DNA of 64,000 nucleotides from a bacterium (GCA_030428205.1 JAUIBK010000001.1:62001-126000), one strand, 5' to 3'. Shown: positions 35,055 to 43,802, numbered from the stretch's first letter. A program made the numbers and translations. The notes: generated by a model from the sequence alone, not told the origin.

Positions 35055-35948
35055 ATGTTATCCGATCTCACCCACTATCTTCAGTCTTCGCATCTAATCT
35101 ATGCCTGGCACGAAGAGTCGAATCCTACTGGTTCGCTCAAAGATAAAATGGTTGGTTTTGCTCTTGAACGGGCGAAGAAGAACGGCGAGCTAAAAGAGGG
35201 AGTACCTGTAGTTGAAGCAAGCTCAGGAAACACTGGTGCTGCCCTTGCATATGCTGCGAGAGAGCTTGGGCATCTTGTTCATATCTTTGTCTCTGAGGCA
35301 GTTTCGATAGATAAGAAAGACGCACTCCGTTCATACGGTGCAACGGTACATGAAATTTCCGTGAGTGCTGGCCCACAATCTGAGATACGTTCTGCTCAGG
35401 AGTTTGCCGACCAACATGAATTTTATTTTTTTAATCAGTTTGAAAATCCGTACCATATTGAAGGATATCGACACGCGCTTGTGCCTCCTCTTCTTCGTGC
35501 TCTCGAGAAACAAAATATTCTCATTGATACCTTTGTTGGTGGAGTAGGCTCAGGTGCAAGTGTCCGAGCTATTGGAGAAGCGCTCCGTACAATTAATTCC
35601 GAACTCCGCATCCTTGCTGTTCTTCCGCAATCATTTCCCTCTGCAATAGAAGGTCTCCACCCCGCGCACCTCTCTCCTGTAGGAGAATTTCCCCTCTGGG
35701 CTGCTCGTGAAAATGGTTTTGAGAGTGAGACGATCTTAGTGGATGACGAGCAGGCGCTTTCTCAAGCAGTACACTTACACCATTATGGTTTTGAGGTAGG
35801 GCCAGCAAGTGGCGCTGTTGTTTCTGTTGCCAAAGGGCCGAAAGCACTTGGAAATACGTTAGTAGTGTTCACTGATCATAAAAATAAGTATACTCAAAAG
35901 TTTCAAGAGTGGAGAGAAAAGCTCAAGGAGGGTCATGGAGAGGCATAA
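35055..35948 (+). CDS. PLP-dependent cysteine-synthase-family enzyme
   Basis: The 297-residue fold-type II PLP enzyme starts at ATG 35055; an in-frame GTG at 35037 is possible. The Schiff-base lysine is in NPTGSLKDK, the substrate loop in SSGNTGAALAY and the phosphate-binding loop in VGGVGSGASVRAIGEAL. The PLP-nitrogen region reads EVGPASGAVVS. It is close to CysK/CysM (O-acetylserine plus sulfide) but with GVGSGAS instead of GTGGT, so the substrate is not certain. Its end overlaps the carbonic anhydrase gene by 14 bases. Confidence 0.85.
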   Translation: MLSDLTHYLQSSHLIYAWHEESNPTGSLKDKMVGFALERAKKNGELKEGVPVVEASSGNTGAALAYAARELGHLVHIFVSEAVSIDKKDALRSYGATVHEISVSAGPQSEIRSAQEFADQHEFYFFNQFENPYHIEGYRHALVPPLLRALEKQNILIDTFVGGVGSGASVRAIGEALRTINSELRILAVLPQSFPSAIEGLHPAHLSPVGEFPLWAARENGFESETILVDDEQALSQAVHLHHYGFEVGPASGAVVSVAKGPKALGNTLVVFTDHKNKYTQKFQEWREKLKEGHGEA

Positions 35949-36558
35949 ACGATATTTAGAGCAAAACCGAGCCTGGGTCGCAGAGCGTAAGTCTCATGAT
36001 CCTGATTTTTTTCGACGCATGGCAGAGGGGCAAACACCTGAGATCTTGTGGATTGGTTGTTCTGATAGTCGCGTCTCTTCCTTGGAAATTACTAAAAGTG
36101 GACTTGGGGAGGTTTTTGTACACCGAAACATTGCGAATCAAGCAAAACCTGACGATGCAAGCTTTCTGAGTGTTATCGAGTTCTCTCTCGAGGTGTTAAG
36201 GATCCCCCAAATCATTGTCTGTGGTCACTACGGATGTGGTGGGGTAGAAGCAGCCTTATCCGGATTGACAGGCCACTGCGCTGTAGATGGGTGGCTCGGT
36301 GGTGTGCGAGACCTTGCTGAAAAGCACCGAGCAGAGCTCGAGGAGCTTCCAGGTTCAACAGCACAAGCGAACCGTCTTGTAGAGCTCAATATCTATGAGC
36401 AGATTGACCATATTTGTAACCTCGATGTCGTTCAACAAACGTGGAAGAAGGGACAACTTCTCTGTATTCATGGTTGGGTGTATGACATGCCAAATGGCTT
36501 GCTGAGAGACCTTGAGATGAATATCAACGGTCTCGGTGATATACCAAAGCGCCCGTAA
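35935..36558 (+). CDS. can: beta-class carbonic anhydrase
   Basis: The 207-residue cytoplasmic zinc enzyme interconverts CO2 and bicarbonate. Zinc ligands lie in IGCSDSRV (Cys, with the Asp-Arg dyad) and CGHYGCGG (His and Cys). The ATG follows AAGGAGGG and lies inside the end of the cysteine-synthase-like gene, so the two are coupled. Its 3' end overlaps the end of the opposing membrane glycosyltransferase gene by 35 bases. Confidence 0.96.
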   Translation: MERHKRYLEQNRAWVAERKSHDPDFFRRMAEGQTPEILWIGCSDSRVSSLEITKSGLGEVFVHRNIANQAKPDDASFLSVIEFSLEVLRIPQIIVCGHYGCGGVEAALSGLTGHCAVDGWLGGVRDLAEKHRAELEELPGSTAQANRLVELNIYEQIDHICNLDVVQQTWKKGQLLCIHGWVYDMPNGLLRDLEMNINGLGDIPKRP

Positions 36559-37825
36559 GTGTAACGCAGCAAAGCAGGGCAAATTCGGCGGGAAGAAAGA
36601 GTCTTGTCCCTGAAAGAAAGCTGATTCCACTGAGTATAAGAAAGTATACGCAAATAGTGAGGAAAAAGAGGTAAAGATAAGCGCTTTGTCTCTTCTTTTC
36701 CTTTGCAACGAGCGAGAAAGGGAGAGCAAGAAGCACCAGCCCAAAGCAGAGCATTCGTAAGTATTTTTCAACATAGAGGCCTGAGAGTACGACATTACTC
36801 CAACTTCCTACTCCAAGTGGTAGTTGATTTGGAAAGCCGTCCCAACCAGTGAAAGCATTTTCCCAAATATTGAGCGCCCAGCACTGAAGAGTGAGAAGAG
36901 GAGATCTTGAGAGGATGCGGAGTGTGTCATTTCTTGAAAATGATACTTGCTCTTGCATAGAGCGCTTTTGCTTTGCCTTTGCTTGCCGCATGGCATACCG
37001 CTTTGCTTTCATCTCATCCCATGTTGGAAGGCGTCCGAGTTCATGTGCTGCTTCAACTCTTGCTCCGAGGTATTCGTGTGCCGTAAATGTCCCAATGGTT
37101 GAGTAGGTGAACATTCCAGTCCTCGTATAGTTTATGTAGCTCCAACTGAGAGCGGTGAGAACGAGAGGAGCAACGAGAGAGAAAAGAGAGCTTATTTTTA
37201 TTCTTTGTTCGTAGGCTTTGCACAGGAGAACATAGAGAATCGGGAAGAGAAGAATGCCAAAAAGAAGTACTGGTTTTACCAGCAAACTTAGAGCAGAAAG
37301 TACTCCTGAGAGTAGGAAAAAAAGAGAGTTTTTTGCTTGCGTGGCCCACCACATCGCAAAAACTGAGGAAGCAAAGAGGAAGCAGAAGAGGGCGTCAGCA
37401 ACAAGTATTCCTGAGACGCCGATAAGAGATGGATGTACTGAGAGACAGAGAGCGGCAATGAATGCAAGAGGGCTCCCATTCGTTATTTTCGCTAAGAGAG
37501 CATACGTACCTACTGGAATAAGAGCACTGAGGATACTTTGCACAAAGAGTACGAGGAAAGGGGAAATCCCTAGCATCGCCAGAAAAAGTGGATACCCTGG
37601 TGTGCGTCTCTGATTTCCTGCTAAGAGAAGATTGTTCTCGAGTGCATCAAAAGCACGCTGAATATACATCCGTGAATCTTGGGCAATGTACGTAGTATTT
37701 TGTGCGTGAAGCGTGTCTTGAGGAATTGCAATTGATTGCTCAAAAACCGTGTGTACGAAAAGAATGCGCAATGAGAGTGAGAGTAGAGCGATAAAGAGGA
37801 GGGCGGCTTTTTGTCGGGGAGTCAC
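36524..37825 (-). CDS. membrane glycosyltransferase, ArnT/PMT (GT39/GT83) type
   Basis: The 433-residue polytopic protein has about ten segments. The first periplasmic loop has the acidic/aromatic stretch TTYIAQDSRMYIQRAFDALE and GNQRRTPGYPLFLAM, as in polyprenyl-phosphate-sugar transferases such as ArnT and protein mannosyltransferases. It would move a lipid-linked sugar onto a lipid or protein in the periplasm; the acceptor is unknown. Its start overlaps the patatin gene stop by 4 bases, while its end runs 35 bases into the opposing can gene. Confidence 0.8.
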   Translation of the reverse strand: MTPRQKAALLFIALLSLSLRILFVHTVFEQSIAIPQDTLHAQNTTYIAQDSRMYIQRAFDALENNLLLAGNQRRTPGYPLFLAMLGISPFLVLFVQSILSALIPVGTYALLAKITNGSPLAFIAALCLSVHPSLIGVSGILVADALFCFLFASSVFAMWWATQAKNSLFFLLSGVLSALSLLVKPVLLFGILLFPILYVLLCKAYEQRIKISSLFSLVAPLVLTALSWSYINYTRTGMFTYSTIGTFTAHEYLGARVEAAHELGRLPTWDEMKAKRYAMRQAKAKQKRSMQEQVSFSRNDTLRILSRSPLLTLQCWALNIWENAFTGWDGFPNQLPLGVGSWSNVVLSGLYVEKYLRMLCFGLVLLALPFSLVAKEKKRQSAYLYLFFLTICVYFLILSGISFLSGTRLFLPAEFALLCCVTLTGALVYHRDR

Positions 37826-39006
37826 TGTTGCACTATCTGAGCGAGTTCTTCGTAGTTCTTATTGTGATGAAAATCGACTTCAGTACGATCTCGGAGCATA
37901 GAGATGGTGTCGTTATAGCCAGCTTCGATGAGTCCTGTGAGGTAATCCTCATCGAGAGCAACATAGGTTGCCGCCTCAAACGCGAGGGCTTCGCCGATTT
38001 TGCTTTTCAGGAGTTTAAAAACTGGCCAAGTTGGTCCAACAGCACGCATAAATTTTCCTGTGGAACCTCCCACTGCGTCTTTTAATATAGGTCCAAATGG
38101 CTTTGGATTTCGTATGACGAAGGTGTCAGGGGGACGCATACAAAATGTTTTAAATTCTGCAGGAACTTCCCAGTCGGGGCGTGTGTCATGAGCTTCGTTG
38201 TACTCATCAAGCCAGAAGTGTCTGCCTGAGATATCAACAATAATTACCCGATCGGCACCGAGCCGTGCTGCTGGGTCTACAGGTACATTCTGAGAGATGC
38301 CTCCATCAACAAGCCGAAAAGACCCCATGTCAGTATCAATCTCTACAGGGGGAAGTACTGAGGGAAGAGCTGCTGAAGCAAAGCCGTGCTTGGCGGTGAG
38401 AGAGGGCACTTGGCAGATTTCAAACGAAGCTCCTTCGAGAAGATCTTCTTGTACATGAGTCTGAGTGCTGAGAAAGAGCAGCGGCTTACGCTCTTCTCCT
38501 TCAATGGTGGTCATGACTCCGATAGACTCAAGCTTTGGGTGGCGTTGTTTTGGACCGAGCCCTCCGTGAGATAGGATTACATCGTCGACCTCAGTCATAA
38601 GAGGAGTTGGATCAAAGATGGCGTCTCCAGTTGGCTTTGGTCCAGGAGACATGTATTGCACCATTGCCATTCGCACGGCGCGAAAGAAAGCTCCAGATGG
38701 TGAGCCAGCAAAGGTGTTACGAAAGTTACGTTTTTGCCAGAGAGATTCGAGCTCTTCAACAGCTGATGTTATGCCGTCCTTTAGGCATGCAGAAAAGACA
38801 AGGCCATTGACAGCGCCAATGCTACTTCCCATTACAATTGAAACGTGGTGTTTTTCACGCTTAAAAAAAGGCAAAAGAGCTTTGAGCGCTCCAGCTTGAT
38901 ACGCAGCGCGAGAGCCTCCTCCTGAGAGGACAAGCGCGAGCTTCATTTCGTTTCCTTCCGTGGCTGAGCGTACCTCTATGCCGTCTTTGTTTGTTGCATC
39001 GTTCAT
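37822..39006 (-). CDS. patatin-like phospholipase
   Basis: The 394-residue product has the Ser-Asp dyad of patatins: the oxyanion loop GGGSRAAYQAGAL, the nucleophile elbow GSSIG, and DGGISQNVPV with the catalytic Asp. It probably hydrolyses acyl groups from membrane lipids. There is no signal peptide. The start could instead be ATG 38946 (MKLALVLSGGG), which has a good GGAAGGA site; the longer form also has GAGG 8 bases upstream. It is coupled to the downstream membrane glycosyltransferase. Confidence 0.9.
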   Translation of the reverse strand: MNDATNKDGIEVRSATEGNEMKLALVLSGGGSRAAYQAGALKALLPFFKREKHHVSIVMGSSIGAVNGLVFSACLKDGITSAVEELESLWQKRNFRNTFAGSPSGAFFRAVRMAMVQYMSPGPKPTGDAIFDPTPLMTEVDDVILSHGGLGPKQRHPKLESIGVMTTIEGEERKPLLFLSTQTHVQEDLLEGASFEICQVPSLTAKHGFASAALPSVLPPVEIDTDMGSFRLVDGGISQNVPVDPAARLGADRVIIVDISGRHFWLDEYNEAHDTRPDWEVPAEFKTFCMRPPDTFVIRNPKPFGPILKDAVGGSTGKFMRAVGPTWPVFKLLKSKIGEALAFEAATYVALDEDYLTGLIEAGYNDTISMLRDRTEVDFHHNKNYEELAQIVQQ

Positions 39007-39258
39007 CGGTTATGCCTCTATCCCCTTATTATCTCACGTCTTTTAGGGAGGAACAGTAGTGAAAATGTCTCTTTCAAATCTATCGCTTATGTTATCGGCG
39101 GTTTATAGTGATGACTTGAGATTTCAGGGGGTTAGGGGCCGGTAAGTGATGCCACGCTGGAGCGTGACGTCCATGAGATTTTCCACAGTAACTACGAAAA
39201 TATTCTATTTTCTTCTCATTTTACCACAAATCCACAATATTGAGGTACCATGTATATA

Positions 39259-39273
39259 TGCACAAATTGTGCA
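39259..39273. promoter_or_regulatory. operator-like palindrome TGCACAAATTGTGCA
   Basis: Two 7-base arms are perfectly inverted around one central base, in an AT-rich region with TATATAT just upstream. It lies about 29 bases before the start of the small secreted protein gene, the right size and place for a dimeric repressor site. A second small dyad, CACGCT/AGCGTG, is at 39153-39166. Confidence 0.35.
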
Positions 39274-39301
39274 GCTATAGGTTTTTGAAGTGTGGCTCAG
39301 T

Positions 39302-39517
39302 ATGAATATGAAAAAATACTTTTTACTTTGTAGCTTGATTGTCTTCCTTGGCGGAATGCAAATGAAAGAGAGCTCTTTGATAGAGGTGGCATACCACGAA
39401 AGGGGAATAGAGGCGCTTCATGCAGTGGCTCGATACCTCCCCCGCCAAGTACAATTACAACTTTTAGGTTACTATGTGTCTAGAGATAAGACAGAGTGGC
39501 GTAGCATTGCTCCGTAG
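39302..39517 (+). CDS. small predicted secreted or membrane protein
   Basis: The product of about 71 residues begins MNMKKYFLLCSLIVFLGG, a plausible signal peptide or anchor. It is followed by a helical basic segment (ERGIEALHAVARYLPRQVQL). The frame extends upstream to a GTG at 39290. There is no strong ribosome site and no recognisable family. It is kept as a gene because of the signal-like N-terminus and the regulatory-looking upstream region. Confidence 0.45.
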   Translation: MNMKKYFLLCSLIVFLGGMQMKESSLIEVAYHERGIEALHAVARYLPRQVQLQLLGYYVSRDKTEWRSIAP

Positions 39518-39536
39518 ATTTTAGTGTGGGAATGAG

Positions 39537-40034
39537 TCAGCCTTGCGCAGTCCTACCGGGGACATCCATCAGAAGTGGTTTGTGGTTTAATTCATAAAGA
39601 AGTTTTTCAATTCCCTCTCGGGGAATGACAAGAGTACTCGTATTCACTAACGGATGGCATTGCAGAGCTTGAGCATTGGCAATAGGACTATCGAGCACGA
39701 GTTGAACCGAGCCCCCCGTATCATTTACAAGAGCGAGCAGTGATACAGATCCTGGTTCAACACCAAGGTGTGTCATAAGTCGTTCGGGTGAGCCCATACT
39801 TAATCTGCTCGTTTCGATACTTTTTGCAAGGGCGTTGAGATCTACCTGCTTTTCATCAGAAACGACGATCAGGAAATGTTGTTTTCCTTTCTTGTCTCGG
39901 ACAAAGAGGTTCTTTGTCTTTGTGCCTGGGAGGTCGGGGATAAGTTCATTGGCTTGTTCGCAGGTGAATACTGGTGGGTGGTCGTGGCGTTTGAATGGTA
40001 TCAGGTGTGTTTGGAGGAAGTTGTAAATGTCCAT
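39537..40034 (-). CDS. ProXp/YbaK-type aminoacyl-tRNA deacylase
   Basis: The 165-residue single-domain protein resembles the prolyl-tRNA-synthetase-associated editing domain. Family features are TKNLFVRDKKGKQHFLIVV, the catalytic-region lysine in that segment, SPERLMTHLGVEPGSVSLLA and HPLVNTSTLVI. Such trans-editing enzymes hydrolyse mischarged Ala-tRNA(Pro) and related errors in the cytoplasm. It stands alone at the edge of the accessory region. Confidence 0.88.
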   Translation of the reverse strand: MDIYNFLQTHLIPFKRHDHPPVFTCEQANELIPDLPGTKTKNLFVRDKKGKQHFLIVVSDEKQVDLNALAKSIETSRLSMGSPERLMTHLGVEPGSVSLLALVNDTGGSVQLVLDSPIANAQALQCHPLVNTSTLVIPREGIEKLLYELNHKPLLMDVPGRTAQG

Positions 40035-40165
40035 GCGATCAGGAAAGTACAGGTTAAGAAGCGATTGCCGTTACAAATGTTTCATATTTTCTATGCGGCT
40101 ACTAAAATCTATTATTATGCTACCGTTCCTTGTAGAAAGTAATGTATGGCTAGCGTTTAAGGGGG

Positions 40166-41074
40166 TTATGTGAGACCAGAAGTCGAGCTCCCTTCACCCT
40201 GTTTATGCACCTTATCGTGTTCTTTCATTTTTTCCAGAGAATATTCGACTAAGATATGGTGAGGAGCATCTTGTAGGTATTTCAGGAGGGGGCCAAAATT
40301 CTTTACGGCGTCAAATAGATGAAAAACCTTTGCAGTTACTATGAGGGATTCAAGATACTTGCCTCTAGAGGTGTCAAAGGCAATTCCGTAAAGCCCTTCA
40401 AATCCCTCTTCGGATATTCCCACGATACCTGTGCTTCCAGAATGTGTGTACCAGCTAAGCATTCCATAGAGTTCGCGATATTCGTGTTCGTATATTGGCC
40501 CGAGAAGTCGAGCTCGATCGTATGTCGACAGACCTGACCAGTGCTCTGGCCAGTCGAGTTTGCCATTCTTATCGAGGCCCCAAACCTTTTGTACTGTAGC
40601 TTCTATTTCGTCCTTCTTACCTGGTCGAGTCACGAAATTTTTCCGCTGATGGCTATGGGCTATTTCTGCATTCTTTAGTTCCGGGTGCTTGAGCTCCAAG
40701 TCATGTATGCGTCTTGCCACGCGATAGCGAGCGACATCAGGAAAGGAGTGATACTTCTCTACAGCGCCAGGAAACTTCTTCGAGTCTGTGAGAACTCGAA
40801 GATCAAGCCATAGTTCGTATAAAGTGCGACAGCAACTTGCCGCCACAGTTGCGTCGAGCACATTGTTCAACCGGGAGAGTGACGCGGCAACAGCATGTGC
40901 ACGATAAAATGTCCCTTGAACTGCGATTTCGAGATCGGTTGCGTTGAGCTGACCGCTGATAAGACGAACCACATTTTCTTGGGCGTAATCGTAGGTCTGT
41001 TTGATGGCGTCGTAGTACGCCCCTAAGAGGTCCGTATTCGTTAAATCAGGCAAGTCTTCTTCGGAATAACTCAT
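40166..41074 (-). CDS. DUF5677-like protein of unknown function
   Basis: The 302-residue protein is mostly helical with no signal peptide. ATG 41074 lies right at the inner edge of a 70-bp repeat copy; the frame runs on to 41125 through the repeat, so the shorter start is preferred. The segment AAS-CCRTLYELWLDLRVLTDS is like the DUF5677 core (R.l.E...dl..l). Codon choice looks like its neighbours. It lies in the accessory stretch and is probably a single-gene insert. The function is unknown; some relatives sit near defence genes. Confidence 0.6.
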   Translation of the reverse strand: MSYSEEDLPDLTNTDLLGAYYDAIKQTYDYAQENVVRLISGQLNATDLEIAVQGTFYRAHAVAASLSRLNNVLDATVAASCCRTLYELWLDLRVLTDSKKFPGAVEKYHSFPDVARYRVARRIHDLELKHPELKNAEIAHSHQRKNFVTRPGKKDEIEATVQKVWGLDKNGKLDWPEHWSGLSTYDRARLLGPIYEHEYRELYGMLSWYTHSGSTGIVGISEEGFEGLYGIAFDTSRGKYLESLIVTAKVFHLFDAVKNFGPLLKYLQDAPHHILVEYSLEKMKEHDKVHKQGEGSSTSGLT

Positions 41075-41077
41075 GGT

Positions 41078-41147
41078 GCATAACGGTTTTATTGACCACC
41101 CTATCTTATATTTTCCCTGATGCAAGGATACTCCGCCATAAGGAAAC
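41078..41147 (+). repeat. ~70-bp accessory-region repeat, copy A
   Basis: Runs from GCATAAC to GGAAACT and shares with copies B (42286) and C (43845) the blocks AC-CTA-CTTAT, TTTCCC, ATGCAAG and GGAAA. The gene on its left begins 4 bases away on the minus strand. See the finding on cassette-like boundaries. Confidence 0.7.
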
Positions 41148-41182
41148 TATGAAAAACCCAAGTCGGTCGAAGGGCTGTATCT

Positions 41183-41425
41183 TTAATCGCTGATTGTCCA
41201 TCCTTTGTAGCGCTCACAGCGATACTTGCTCTTGGGAAACTTCACTTCAAGTGCTTCAACCACTTCTTCGCAACCTTCCTCGTTATCTGCAAATCCGTGG
41301 ACTCTAATTACCGGATCCCAGTCTCCAGAAAATCTACTAAGCTTAGATAGCTCGTAATCAGACTTATCTGATTCACAAGAACTGCAACAGAGTAACACGG
41401 CGAGTAAACAAGTTAGCCTCAGCAT
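41183..41425 (-). CDS. small lipoprotein of unknown function
   Basis: The 80-residue product is taken from MLRLTCLLAVLLCCSSC (lipobox CSSC). The frame is open upstream to 41470, but that would bury the signal peptide. The mature part has three cysteines and motifs VIRVHGFADNEEGCEEV and YRCERYKGW. No family is recognised. It lies between repeat copy A and the DUF3800-like gene, all on the minus strand. Confidence 0.55.
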   Translation of the reverse strand: MLRLTCLLAVLLCCSSCESDKSDYELSKLSRFSGDWDPVIRVHGFADNEEGCEEVVEALEVKFPKSKYRCERYKGWTISD

Positions 41426-41531
41426 AGGTTGAAAAAATCCCTCGGTATTAAAGCTCATCGTTATGGGCACAGAATGCTTTCAAACAATGCCGCGGGTTGC
41501 CACGTGCTTTGATTCCGTTTGTTAAGCATCT

Positions 41532-42275
41532 TTAAATTTTAGCTGCTTTATCCCTCGGAATCCAATAGGAATTTTTAGTTGGCCAATCCTTGCAGCTATC
41601 AGGATAATAATTGGTTTCTTCTTGAACATATCGACAGATTTCCATCTGTGGGTATTTGTCTTGCGGCACTTCTTGTAGAGCGCAGGTATAAACATATACG
41701 TCAGCTAGCTGCAGAAACCTGCTATGGTGACTGTTCGTGTGATGAACAGTATCAATAACGTTAGTAATTGTTCTTCTAAGGGCATATTCTGTTTTGTAAT
41801 GGCGATAGTGGTTAAGAGAGTCGATCTTGCTGGTTCGCTTCTCCGGGTGACTGTCTGCAATTAGTAGACCTAGGCTATCTTTCGATTTTAAGTATCCATC
41901 TAATTTCTCGGTGAAGAACATGAAAGCTTGGTCTGATAAGTCTTTAGGGAACTGTATGTACTTTGGATTGACTTTAATCTTTATTTTGCCAATCTGTTCG
42001 CGATAGTCGTCAATGACTTTTATCAATTCTTTGTATAAGTCCAGTCTTTTCTCTATTTTATGTCCCTTGTAAGGCCCCTTCCCGTGAATGATATCTTTGG
42101 CATGAAACTCTGTATCTTTTGATAGTGCGATACTACCGAAGTAACTTTTCGAGATAGATGAGAGTTTGTTGTCTATATCGAGACAGACCTCTTCAGGGAA
42201 CGCCAAGCCGCAAAGCCATTCAAATGGCTGATTGTCTCCATTATATTTGACTTCATCAAAGTAAACTAAGTACAC
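41532..42275 (-). CDS. DUF3800-like protein
   Basis: GTG start with no visible ribosome site. The 247-residue protein has an acidic N-terminal motif (YFDEVKYNGDN), a central LLIADSHPEK and the C-terminal HHSRFLQLADVYVYTC, matching the DUF3800 pattern of spaced Asp residues (RNase-H-like fold proposed for the family). Members often occur on mobile or defence-linked DNA. The gene fits tightly between an inverted pair of GATGCTTAAC sequences (42283-42292 on the plus strand, and its complement at 41521-41530), only 1 and 7 bases from its ends. Confidence 0.7.
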   Translation of the reverse strand: MYLVYFDEVKYNGDNQPFEWLCGLAFPEEVCLDIDNKLSSISKSYFGSIALSKDTEFHAKDIIHGKGPYKGHKIEKRLDLYKELIKVIDDYREQIGKIKIKVNPKYIQFPKDLSDQAFMFFTEKLDGYLKSKDSLGLLIADSHPEKRTSKIDSLNHYRHYKTEYALRRTITNVIDTVHHTNSHHSRFLQLADVYVYTCALQEVPQDKYPQMEICRYVQEETNYYPDSCKDWPTKNSYWIPRDKAAKI

Positions 42276-42285
42276 GAGGCGAGAT

Positions 42286-42358
42286 GCTTAACCGTTGTAT
42301 GAACTACTCTATCTTATTCTTTCCCATATGCAAGAACACTCCCTCGTCATGAGGAAAT
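42286..42358 (+). repeat. ~70-bp accessory-region repeat, copy B
   Basis: Begins GCTTAAC and ends in GAGGAAAT, in the same orientation as copies A and C at roughly 70 percent identity by eye. It directly precedes the start of the DUF3800-like gene on the minus strand. With copy C it brackets the Y1 transposase locus as direct repeats. Confidence 0.7.
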
Positions 42359-42378
42359 CTTGGCTGAGTCGGCTCCCC

Positions 42379-42490
42379 TGAGTCTGGTGGGTGGTGGGTG
42401 CCGGTGGGTGTCAACTCTGGTGGGTGCCGGTGGGTGTCAACTCTTCCCCCCTGAGTCTGGTGGGTGCCTGAGTCTGGTGGGTGCCAACTC
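42379..42490. repeat. G-rich tandem repeats upstream of the transposase
   Basis: A 26-base unit is perfectly duplicated (42393-42418 and 42419-42444). A second motif, CTGAGTCTGGTGGGTG, recurs at 42379, 42451 and 42468. The strand is rich in GGTGGG runs and could form G-quadruplexes. It sits 80 bases before the Y1 transposase, where REP-type targets would be expected. Confidence 0.7.
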
Positions 42491-42566
42491 ACCTACCTAA
42501 AAGCAGCACCAAATAAGAGCAACCAAACACGCAACTTTCCGTTTCAATCGACGACTCTTGAGTGCT

Positions 42567-43562
42567 ATGGCAAGACCTAGACGCCAAATATACTCCCAAC
42601 AGGTATACGAGATCTGCATGCGCACATCGCGGGGACTCCCCTTTGTATGCACCAAGACGCTAAAGACCATCATGGCAAGCGTTATGGCTCGCGTACAGCG
42701 TGATGAGAAGGTAACGCTGTGCCATTTTGTGTGGATGGGAAACCATGCCCATATCATCATAGTAGTAAACGATACTGCTCAGTGTGTGCGCTTTTACGGG
42801 GAACTTCAAAAGCAGCTAACAGATGCTATGAAGAGACTCCTTGGCTTTAAGCACCTCAATCTATGGAAGAAAAATGGCACTTCGGTTGTCAGGTATTGTG
42901 ACGTGGATACTATCGTAGAGCGTATAGCGTACCTCTATGCCAACCCTGCTAATGCCAACCTTGTTGACTGTATAGAGAGGTATCCAGGGCTTAGCTCGTG
43001 GAAAGCTTTTAGAGAGGCTCTTAGTTCTGTTCTTGCAGAGCACTCATCGGGCATCCCTTGGATTAGAGCTCCTTTTATATCGAAGCTATCTAGTCGCTCT
43101 CTCACTGAGGCTCAAGACAGAGCTTGCTCAACGAAGTTAGCCAATAAGGCAAAAGTGCGCCACGCTCTTACTCTTCGTCCCAATGCGTGGTTTTCTGTAT
43201 TTGGAATAGAAGAGGAGCAAGAGATTGAAGAAGTAAATACCCGTATTGTAGAGAGGCTTAGAGAGTTTGAGAGTGAAGCTCGGGTCAAGAGGGCTCTAAA
43301 GGGGTGGAAGGTAAAGGGGACTAGAAGGCTTCAGGAAGAAGCTATTAGTCTTGAGCATGCTCCTAAGGAAGATTCTGTTCGGATATATGTCTACTCTATT
43401 GTGAAAGAGATTCGAATTCAGATGTTAGAGGAGTACACGGAGTTTTGTAGGGCGTGTTCTCATTGTTATGACAGGTGGAAACAGGGCGACTTTACTGTGG
43501 ACTGGCCCCCTGGAGCGCTTCTTCCTTGTGTGCCGCCTACTGCTAATTACTTTCATTGCTAG
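42567..43562 (+). CDS. REP-associated-type Y1 (HUH) transposase
   Basis: The 331-residue protein starts at ATG 42567 (an in-frame TTG lies at 42558). The HUH motif is in HFVWMGNHAHIIIVV, and the likely catalytic tyrosine is in RIAYLYANPANANLV, both typical of the IS200-like/RAYT superfamily that nicks single-stranded hairpins. A C-terminal extension of about 170 residues is helical and basic and not recognised. It stands alone without IS ends, as usual for RAYTs, with G-rich tandem repeats upstream and a 26-bp direct repeat downstream. It appears intact. Confidence 0.85.
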   Translation: MARPRRQIYSQQVYEICMRTSRGLPFVCTKTLKTIMASVMARVQRDEKVTLCHFVWMGNHAHIIIVVNDTAQCVRFYGELQKQLTDAMKRLLGFKHLNLWKKNGTSVVRYCDVDTIVERIAYLYANPANANLVDCIERYPGLSSWKAFREALSSVLAEHSSGIPWIRAPFISKLSSRSLTEAQDRACSTKLANKAKVRHALTLRPNAWFSVFGIEEEQEIEEVNTRIVERLREFESEARVKRALKGWKVKGTRRLQEEAISLEHAPKEDSVRIYVYSIVKEIRIQMLEEYTEFCRACSHCYDRWKQGDFTVDWPPGALLPCVPPTANYFHC

Positions 43563-43736
43563 AGATTTCCTCATCTTGCTTGTAGGGGGGTATCTACCGC
43601 TTCGAAAAATGTCTCTTGCAGAGTCTCCCAGCCAACTTTAACTCTCCTTTTCTACCCCATTCCTCAGATCGTAGTGCTCGATTTTTCCCTACTCTTGAGG
43701 ACTATGATCTATGACTAATTTCTTCCACTCCTTTCC

Positions 43737-43802
43737 GATCAGTTGGCGCGCACTAGTTCGCTGGGGGTTCGCTGGGGATCAGTTGGCGCGCACTAGTTCG
43801 CT
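43737..43802. repeat. 26-bp direct repeat
   Basis: 43737-43762 is repeated exactly at 43777-43802, with 14 bases between. Each unit starts GATCAGTTGGCGCGCACTAG. It is adjacent to repeat copy C and downstream of the Y1 transposase. It may be a duplicated target or recombination site. Confidence 0.7.

Noticed and set aside
39059-39145. 28-codon frame with a GGAGG upstream
   Set aside because: No hydrophobic or conserved feature; composition is consistent with chance.
41460-41530. Full integron attC site after the DUF3800-like gene
   Set aside because: The left half looks attC-like on the minus strand (GCTTAACAAACG), but I could not find a matching right half, so I report only the boundary pattern and no attC feature.
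42379-42490. CRISPR array
   Set aside because: The repeats are directly adjacent or overlap without unique spacers of constant length, and no cas gene is present.
42304-42492. Minus-strand Pro/Thr/His-rich 62-codon frame
   Set aside because: It is a translation of the G-rich tandem repeats.
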